Source of the DNA: JASFQI01 sp050115555
GTDB taxonomy: Bacteria; Desulfobacterota; DSM-4660; Desulfatiglandales; HGW-15
Reading direction: 5' to 3'
Assembly: GCA_050115555.1 (NCBI GenBank)
Contig: JASFQI010000173.1
Coordinates: 1-9,962 of the forward strand
DNA length: 9,962 nt
The translations under genes and the position numbers were made by a program. The notes under the pieces are model-generated. The model had not been told where the DNA came from and searched no databases. It saw only the letters and a list, made by a program, of their open reading frames with translations. Below, piece after piece: positions 5,057 through 9,962 of the stretch; position 1 is the first letter of the stretch, and every line of letters starts with the position of its first letter.

Positions 5057-8000
5057 ATGGTGAAACTTTCCTCCATCGGATCCCTGGAGTGGTACCGCAA
5101 CAGCATCCTCGCGAAAGAGGGCAAGTCGAGGACCCGGGTCAACATCTGCATGACCGGGTGTCGCGCGCACGGTGCCGCAGAGGTCCGGAGCGCTATCCAG
5201 GAAGAGATCTCGGTCAAGGGTCTGGAGGAAGAGGTCGAGGTGCGCTCCACAGGGTGCCACGGGTTCTGTGCCAAGGCGCCGGTCCTGTCCATCGAGCCCC
5301 AAGGGGTGCAGTACGAGGAGGTGACCCCGGAGGATGCCCCGGAGATCGTGAGGGAGACCCTCCTGGGAAAACGCTTCATCGAGCGCCTCTGTTACCACGA
5401 TCCCGAAACCGGGGCGGCCGTACCGTATCGCCGCGAGATCCCGTTCTACCGAAACCAGGTGCGAAGGGTGCTCTCCAACTGCGGGCGCATCGATCCCAAG
5501 GAGATCGATCAGTACATCGCCGCCGGGGGCTATCAGGCCGCAGTGCGTGCGCTCAGCCGCATGACGCCGGAGCAGGTGATCGATGAGGTCACGCGTGCCG
5601 GGTTGCGGGGGCGCGGGGGCGCAGGGTTTCCCACCGGCCGCAAGTGGCACCTCGCACGGGAAGCCGAGGGAAGTCCCAAGTACGTGGTGTGCAATGCGGA
5701 CGAGGGCGATCCGGGGGCCTTCATGGACCGGGCCGTACTGGAAGGGGACCCCCACGCGGTGCTCGAAGGGATGATCATCGGCGCCTATGCCATGGGCGCG
5801 GCCTATGGGTTCATCTACGTGCGCGAGGAGTACCCCATCGCCGTGGAGCACCTGACCCGGGCCATCGAGCAGATGGAGGCCCTGGGTCTCCTCGGAGAGG
5901 ACATCCTCGGGACCGGCATGAGCTTTCACCTCTCCCTCAAGACCGGGGCCGGGGCGTTCGTGTGCGGCGAGGAAACGGCCCTCATGGCGTCCATCGAAGG
6001 AAAACGGGGCATGCCCTCGCCCAGACCCCCGTTTCCCGCACAGGCTGGCCTGGACGGAAAGCCCACGAACATCAACAACGTGGAAACATGGGCCAACGTG
6101 CCGCTCATCCTGAAAAACGGCGTGGACTGGTACACCGAGGTGGGTACCGAAGCGAGCAAGGGGACCAAGATCTTTTCCCTGGCAGGCAAGGTGAACCATA
6201 CGGGCCTTGTGGAGGTGCCCCTGGGGACTCCCATACGAGAGGTGGTGTTCGACATCGGGGGCGGCATCCCCAAAGACAGGGCGTTCAAGGCGGTCCAGAT
6301 GGGCGGCCCTTCCGGCGGGTGCGTCCCTGCCCGATATCTGGATCTCCCCATCGACTACGACACGATCCAGCGGATCGGCGCGATCATGGGATCGGGCGGC
6401 ATGGTCGTCATGGATGAGAACAACTGCATGGTGGAGATCGCGCGGTTCTTCCTAAGCTTCACCCAGTCCGAGTCGTGCGGGAAGTGCGCCCCTTGCAGGC
6501 TCGGCACCACCCAGCTCCTGGAGATTCTCACCCGCATCACACAGGGCCGCGGGCGCCTGGAGGATATCGAGGTCCTTCAGGACCTGGGGCAGACCGTCAC
6601 GGACGCCTCGCTCTGCGGCCTGGGCCAGACCTGCGCCAAACCCGCGCTCTCCACGCTGCGCTACTTCGAAAAGGAGTACGAGGACCACATTCTGGAGCAC
6701 CGGTGCGCCGGAGCGACCTGTGACGCCATGGTCATCTCCGCGTGCCAGCACGCCTGCCCCGCGGGCATTGATGTGCCCAACTACGTGGCCTCCATTGCGG
6801 CGGGCAAGTACGAGCAGGCCGTAGCCATCATCCGCGAGCGCAACCCGTTTCCCGCGGTATGCGGGCGCATCTGCATTCATCCGTGCGAGTTCAAGTGCCG
6901 CCGGGGGGAGCTGGACGACCCCGTGGCCATCCGGGCCCTCAAGCGCTTTGCCGCGGACTGGTACTTCGAGCACATCGGCAGGGCCGAGGCCCCCTTTCCC
7001 GTGACCCGGTCCCATAAGGTCGCCGTGGTCGGCGCAGGGCCCGCCGGGCTCACCTGCGCCTACTTCCTGGCCAAGATCGGATACCCGGTCCACGTGTTCG
7101 AGGCCCAACCCATGGGAGGGGGCATGCTGGGGCTTGCCATCCCGGAGTTCCGCCTGCCGCGAGGCGTGATCCAGGAGGAGATTGCCTACATCGAGAGCTG
7201 TGGTGTGACCATCCACTACGAATCCCCGATCGACGCCCGGCACACGGTTCACGATCTGATGGAGGAAGGGTACGAGGCGGTGTTCATCGCAGCGGGCGCC
7301 CAGGCGGCCAAGTCCATGGGCATCCCGGGCGAAGACGAGGGCGTGGAAGGCATCCTGCACGGGCTCCGTTTTCTGACCGAGGTCCGCTCCGGCAAGGACA
7401 TCCGGCTGAAGGGAAAGGTCGTGGTCCTGGGGGGCGGGAACGTGGCCCTGGACGTGGCCCGGACCGCGCTTCGCGTGGGCGCGGAGGACGTGCAGATCTT
7501 TTACCGCAGGACCATAGAGGAGATGCCCGCGTGGAAGAAGGACATTGACGAGGCCCTGGAGGAGGGCGTGACCATCAACCCGCTGTGGGCCCCCAGGCGC
7601 ATCCTTCACCAGGACGGGCGGGTCCGGGGCATGGAGTTCATGCGAAGCCGGACCGTCCTGGATCCGGAAGGAGGCACCCGCCTGAGCGTGGACGAGACGT
7701 CCACGCAGACCGTGGAGGCGGATGCCGTGATCGTGAGCGTGGGGCAGGCCCCGGACATCTCGTTTCTGTCCGAGGACACCCAGCTGGAGCGGGCCCTGTG
7801 GGGCAGCCTGGTGGTGGACGAGAACAGTCTGTCCACCAACATCCCGGGGATCTTTGCCGGCGGGGATTTCACCACCGGGCCCAGCACGGTCATTCAGGCC
7901 ATCGCCTCGGGCAGGCGCGCGGCCCTGGCCGTGGATCGCTACCTCCTCGGGGAGAAGGGAAGGCTGTCCATCCTGGACGAGAAGACGGATTTGCATGAGG

Positions 8001-8194
8001 AGTCCGGCCTGGCCCTGGACGAGGAGACCCAGGAGCCGAAACCGCGGGCCGAGATCGACATGGAGCGGGCGGACCAGAGGCGGCGGGACTTCCGGGAGGT
8101 GGAGAAGGGCCTGAACGAGGAGCAGGCGCGCTACGAGGCCATGCGGTGCCTCCGGTGCGACCTGGAACGGGAGAGGAGAGGAGACGAGGCATGA
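5057..8194 (+). CDS. NuoF fused to a GltD/NfnB-like FAD-NAD(P)H oxidoreductase
   Basis: A 1045-residue three-part flavoprotein. Residues 25-105 are a thioredoxin-like [2Fe-2S] domain (C31, C35, C67, C71). Residues 130-545 are NuoF: the nucleotide-binding Gly-rich loop GRGGAGFPTG (185-194), the FMN-site segment CNADEGDPGAF (212-222), GEETALMASIEG and the [4Fe-4S] ligands C474, C477, C480 and C520. A short Cys pair (C550, C555) leads into a GltD-type half (560-1045). That half has an N-terminal Fe-S domain (C563, C567, C602, C606, C610, C614), an FAD Rossmann motif VVGAGPAG (657-664), a second nucleotide fold LGGGNVALDVAR (791-802) with the YRR...EMPA element (816-825) typical of NADPH-type GltD/NfnB proteins, and the C-terminal FAD motif AGGDFTTGPSTV (934-945). 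The tail has C1031 and C1034. ATG 5057 follows AGGGGG (5041-5046) by 10 nt; GTG 5048 is too close. The end overlaps metV as ATGA. Two separate pyridine-nucleotide sites make it the likely electron entry and branching point of the complex. Domains are firm; bifurcation is inferred. Confidence 0.92.
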   Translation: MVKLSSIGSLEWYRNSILAKEGKSRTRVNICMTGCRAHGAAEVRSAIQEEISVKGLEEEVEVRSTGCHGFCAKAPVLSIEPQGVQYEEVTPEDAPEIVRETLLGKRFIERLCYHDPETGAAVPYRREIPFYRNQVRRVLSNCGRIDPKEIDQYIAAGGYQAAVRALSRMTPEQVIDEVTRAGLRGRGGAGFPTGRKWHLAREAEGSPKYVVCNADEGDPGAFMDRAVLEGDPHAVLEGMIIGAYAMGAAYGFIYVREEYPIAVEHLTRAIEQMEALGLLGEDILGTGMSFHLSLKTGAGAFVCGEETALMASIEGKRGMPSPRPPFPAQAGLDGKPTNINNVETWANVPLILKNGVDWYTEVGTEASKGTKIFSLAGKVNHTGLVEVPLGTPIREVVFDIGGGIPKDRAFKAVQMGGPSGGCVPARYLDLPIDYDTIQRIGAIMGSGGMVVMDENNCMVEIARFFLSFTQSESCGKCAPCRLGTTQLLEILTRITQGRGRLEDIEVLQDLGQTVTDASLCGLGQTCAKPALSTLRYFEKEYEDHILEHRCAGATCDAMVISACQHACPAGIDVPNYVASIAAGKYEQAVAIIRERNPFPAVCGRICIHPCEFKCRRGELDDPVAIRALKRFAADWYFEHIGRAEAPFPVTRSHKVAVVGAGPAGLTCAYFLAKIGYPVHVFEAQPMGGGMLGLAIPEFRLPRGVIQEEIAYIESCGVTIHYESPIDARHTVHDLMEEGYEAVFIAAGAQAAKSMGIPGEDEGVEGILHGLRFLTEVRSGKDIRLKGKVVVLGGGNVALDVARTALRVGAEDVQIFYRRTIEEMPAWKKDIDEALEEGVTINPLWAPRRILHQDGRVRGMEFMRSRTVLDPEGGTRLSVDETSTQTVEADAVIVSVGQAPDISFLSEDTQLERALWGSLVVDENSLSTNIPGIFAGGDFTTGPSTVIQAIASGRRAALAVDRYLLGEKGRLSILDEKTDLHEESGLALDEETQEPKPRAEIDMERADQRRRDFREVEKGLNEEQARYEAMRCLRCDLERERRGDEA

Positions 8195-8850
8195 TACGAT
8201 CCATCACCCGGCAGAAACCGGAGGAAGAGATCGACAGGCTCCTGGAGGGCCTGACGCGCATCTTCGTGGTGGGATGCGGAACGTGCGCAACCCTGACCCG
8301 CACGGGCGGGGCCGAAGAGGTGCGCGCCATGGCCGAGTCCCTGGCGGGGAAGGGCAAGCTCATCACCGGAGAGATGGTCCTGCCGGTGGCCTGCGACAAC
8401 CTCACCGGCGAGATCCTGGAGACGTACGGCGCGCAGTTTCATCAGTCGGACGCCCTTCTCATCATGTCCTGCGCGTTCGGCGTACAGACCCTTGCGCGGC
8501 AGGTGGGAAAACTGGTGATTCCCGCCCTGGACACGCTCTTTGTGGGCAAGGAGGCGGGGGTCGGCCGTTTCGACGAGATCTGCACCCAGTGCGGGAGCTG
8601 CATCCTGGGGGAGACCGGGGGCATCTGTCCTGTGACGGCGTGTCACAAGGGGCTGGTGAACGGGCCCTGCGGTGGGACCCAGGACGGGAAGTGCGAGATC
8701 GGCGACGGGCGCGACTGCGCGTGGACCCTGATCTACAATCGATTAGCCGAGCTCGGACGCCTGGACCTGATACGCCCGCTCCAGCGCCCCCGCAATCACC
8801 AGTCCGCACCCATGCCGGGCGTGTGGCGCGGCATGGAAGAGGAAGCATGA
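8191..8850 (+). CDS. metV: MetV, Fe-S partner of methylenetetrahydrofolate reductase
   Basis: A 219-residue protein of the MTHFR C-terminal/MetV family (usual size a little over 200). The N-terminal half has four separated Cys (C29 and C32 in VGCGTC, C68, C94) and the C-terminal half is a dense Cys-rich domain (C131, C134, C137, C146, C151, C160, C168, C176) with the family hallmark GPCGGTQDGKCE (158-169). The clusters should pass electrons to the FMN of MetF, as in the MetVF enzymes of acetogens. The ATG overlaps the stop of the NuoF fusion (ATGA, 8191-8194) and follows AGGAG at 8179-8183, so translation is probably coupled. The overlap is good evidence that MetV is produced alongside the NuoF fusion and may accept its electrons directly. 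The C-terminus (about 195-219, RNHQSAPMPG) has no obvious domain. Identification is confident. Confidence 0.93.
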   Translation: MIRSITRQKPEEEIDRLLEGLTRIFVVGCGTCATLTRTGGAEEVRAMAESLAGKGKLITGEMVLPVACDNLTGEILETYGAQFHQSDALLIMSCAFGVQTLARQVGKLVIPALDTLFVGKEAGVGRFDEICTQCGSCILGETGGICPVTACHKGLVNGPCGGTQDGKCEIGDGRDCAWTLIYNRLAELGRLDLIRPLQRPRNHQSAPMPGVWRGMEEEA

Positions 8851-8916
8851 GGGAGCTCGGGTCTGAATGACTTGAAGGGCAACGGGTGCAAAGACCGGCG
8901 GGGATCCATCGACCGC

Positions 8917-8934
8917 GAGGGGGAAACGGGCATG
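8917..8934 (+). promoter_or_regulatory. Ribosome-binding site deciding the MetF start
   Basis: GAGGGGG at 8917-8923 lies 8 nt before ATG 8932. The reading frame is open back to TTG 8872, which would add 20 residues (KGNGCKDRRGSIDREGETG after the initiator) that do not look like the family. The ATG start also lines up with the N-terminus of the metF-like paralogue. Confidence 0.65.
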
Positions 8935-9819
8935 GGATCGCGATTCAAAGAAGCGCTGGACTCGGGGAAATTCGTGGTGACGTCCGAGGTGGCGCCGCCC
9001 AAGGGCACGAACCTGGAGACCATGGCGCACCACATCGAGCTGCTTCGGGACAAGGTGGACGGCATGAATGTGACCGACCACCAGAGCTCGGTCATGCGTT
9101 TCCCTTCCCTGGGAGGCGCCCTCCTGGTCCGGGAGATGGGAGGGGAGCCCATTCTCCAGATGACCTGCCGGGACCGAAACCGCCTGGCCCTTCAGGCGGA
9201 CCTCCTGTTTGCGGCCCAGCGGGGAATCGGGAACGTGCTCTGCCTCACCGGGGACTCGGTGATCCTCGGCGATCACAAGGAGGCCAAGGGAGTGTTCGAC
9301 CTGGACTCCAGCCAGCTCCTGGCGGCGATTCGGATCCTGGAAAAGGGCAAGGACCTTGGGGGGAATGCCCTTGACGGGCAGCCCTCGTTCTGCGCCGGCG
9401 CCATCGTGACCCCGGAGGCCACCCCGCTCGAGCCCCAGCTCATCAAGTTCGAGAAGAAAATCGAGGCGGGCGCCGAGTTCATTCAGACCCAGGCGGTCTA
9501 CGACCTGGATCGCTTCAAGACCTTCATGGACTATGCACGCGCGTTCCCGGTGAAGATCCTGGCCGGCATCATCCTGCTCACCTCGGCCCCCATGGCCCGG
9601 TTCATGAACAAGAATGTGGCCGGCGTCCGGGTCCCGCAGGACCTGATCGAAGAGATGGACGCCGCACCCAAGGGCCGAAAGCTGGACAAGGGGATCGAGA
9701 TTGCAGGACGCATGATTCGCAGGGTCAAGGAGGAGCGCATGTGCGACGGCGTGCACATCATGGCGATCGGCAAGGAGGACCGCGTTCCGGATATTATGGC
9801 AGCAGCTGGTCTAATCTAG
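8932..9819 (+). CDS. metF: Methylenetetrahydrofolate reductase MetF (MetVF type)
   Basis: A 295-residue TIM-barrel flavoprotein that interconverts 5,10-methylene- and 5-methyl-tetrahydrofolate in the methyl branch of the Wood-Ljungdahl pathway. Family landmarks are intact: catalytic E19 in VTSEVAPPK (16-24), the flavin-site LTGD (105-108, D108), substrate-contacting Q187 in IQTQAVYD (184-191), and MARFMN (221-226). The length is that of the short prokaryotic enzymes without an added regulatory domain; in MetVF enzymes the reductant comes through MetV rather than by direct NAD(P)H binding. It lies 81 nt after metV. The last eleven sense codons (from 9784) abruptly switch to A/T-ending codons and the stop is TAG, whereas the other six genes end in TGA. 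The encoded C-terminus still looks normal. The direction in the cell (acetyl-CoA synthesis or methyl oxidation) cannot be read from sequence. Confidence 0.95.
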   Translation: MGSRFKEALDSGKFVVTSEVAPPKGTNLETMAHHIELLRDKVDGMNVTDHQSSVMRFPSLGGALLVREMGGEPILQMTCRDRNRLALQADLLFAAQRGIGNVLCLTGDSVILGDHKEAKGVFDLDSSQLLAAIRILEKGKDLGGNALDGQPSFCAGAIVTPEATPLEPQLIKFEKKIEAGAEFIQTQAVYDLDRFKTFMDYARAFPVKILAGIILLTSAPMARFMNKNVAGVRVPQDLIEEMDAAPKGRKLDKGIEIAGRMIRRVKEERMCDGVHIMAIGKEDRVPDIMAAAGLI

Positions 9820-9960
9820 CGCCCATCCAGAAAGGACTAATTTGCCCGATTTCGGCGTCAGGCTCCAATTATAATCCTCGAAATACGTTTATGTATTCCT
9901 GCGGTTATCATTCTCGCCTTCCTTGAACTCGAACAAATTTTCTCATTTCTGGATGGACAC
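9819..9960. repeat. Inverted-repeat-bounded tail, possible MITE or IS remnant
   Basis: CCATCCAGAAA at 9823-9833 is matched by its exact reverse complement at 9946-9956. Allowing one gap, the match continues inward over about 28 nt (roughly 22 identical, including AATTTG and CGA). It also extends outward as GYGY before CCATCC (9819-9822 against 9957-9960), with only transitions differing. The enclosed roughly 134-142 bp is non-coding and clearly richer in AT than the genes, with a small inner hairpin (AATAC/GTATT, about 9882-9897). This layout suits a small non-autonomous transposable element, or the end of a larger insertion sequence running past the window. No target-site duplication is visible, and only 2 nt follow the right end. 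Confidence 0.45.
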
Positions 9961-9962
9961 CA

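Noticed and set aside
6452..7996. A 514-codon open frame on the minus strand opposite the NuoF-GltD gene, and several others of 150-400 codons elsewhere
   Set aside because: They lie exactly opposite strongly supported genes, have compositions rich in His, Arg, Gly and Pro typical of GC-rich shadow frames, and show no recognisable domains.
9870..9875. TATAAT in the 3' tail as a promoter for a downstream gene
   Set aside because: There is no TTGACA-like hexamer at 16-18 nt upstream and the tail is AT-rich, so a chance hexamer is likely.
9856..9911. A 17-codon open frame on the minus strand of the tail with a purine-rich stretch before its ATG
   Set aside because: Too short, no similarity to a known small protein, and within the inverted-repeat-bounded non-coding tail.
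1..9962. CRISPR arrays, tRNA or rRNA genes
   Set aside because: No regularly spaced long repeats with spacers, no cloverleaf with a TTCGANTC-type arm, and no rRNA-like segments were seen.

Overview
The window is GC-rich and holds one compact, same-strand cluster of seven genes, from about 300 to 9819. It opens with an AT-rich regulatory region and ends in a short AT-richer non-coding tail. The gene set (a MetV/MetF methylene-tetrahydrofolate reductase with NuoE-, NuoF- and NuoG/FdhA-like electron-transfer subunits) points to a strictly anaerobic bacterium with Wood-Ljungdahl C1 chemistry. The GC content and the NuoF-GltD fusion would suit a sulfate-reducing or syntrophic member of the Desulfobacterota. 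That placement is inference; there is no rRNA or other taxonomic marker here.

Layout: 1-196 is non-coding. 197-308 is an AT-rich promoter region with two runs of 9-bp tandem direct repeats. 309-884 encodes an orphan regulator with an excisionase/MerR-type HTH in front of a response-regulator receiver domain. 940-1821 encodes a divergent MetF-like protein starting at TTG. 1919-4546 encodes a protein built like an NAD-linked formate dehydrogenase alpha subunit, but without the catalytic Cys/Sec-His pair. 4560-5051 is a NuoE-like [2Fe-2S] subunit. 5057-8194 is a 1045-residue NuoF fused to a GltD/NfnB-like flavoprotein. 8191-8850 is MetV and 8932-9819 is the canonical MetF. 9820-9962 is a non-coding tail bounded by an imperfect inverted repeat that could be a small MITE-like element.

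How the genes may work together: MetF with FMN should interconvert methylene- and methyl-tetrahydrofolate, and MetV should pass electrons to or from MetF. NuoE, NuoF and the NuoG-like protein form a familiar NADH-to-Fe-S wire, and the GltD-like half of NuoF adds FAD plus a second NAD(P)H site. The FdhA-like protein appears unable to oxidise formate, so the likeliest reading is an NAD(P)H-linked, possibly electron-bifurcating or confurcating MTHFR complex. In it, a dead molybdopterin-enzyme fold would serve as an Fe-S scaffold. This assembly differs from the MTHFR partners I know of (RnfC2 in Acetobacterium, HdrABC-MvhD in Moorella). The extra MetF-like protein and the HTH-receiver regulator may be accessory parts. 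Complex formation and bifurcation are inferred from gene order and domains only.
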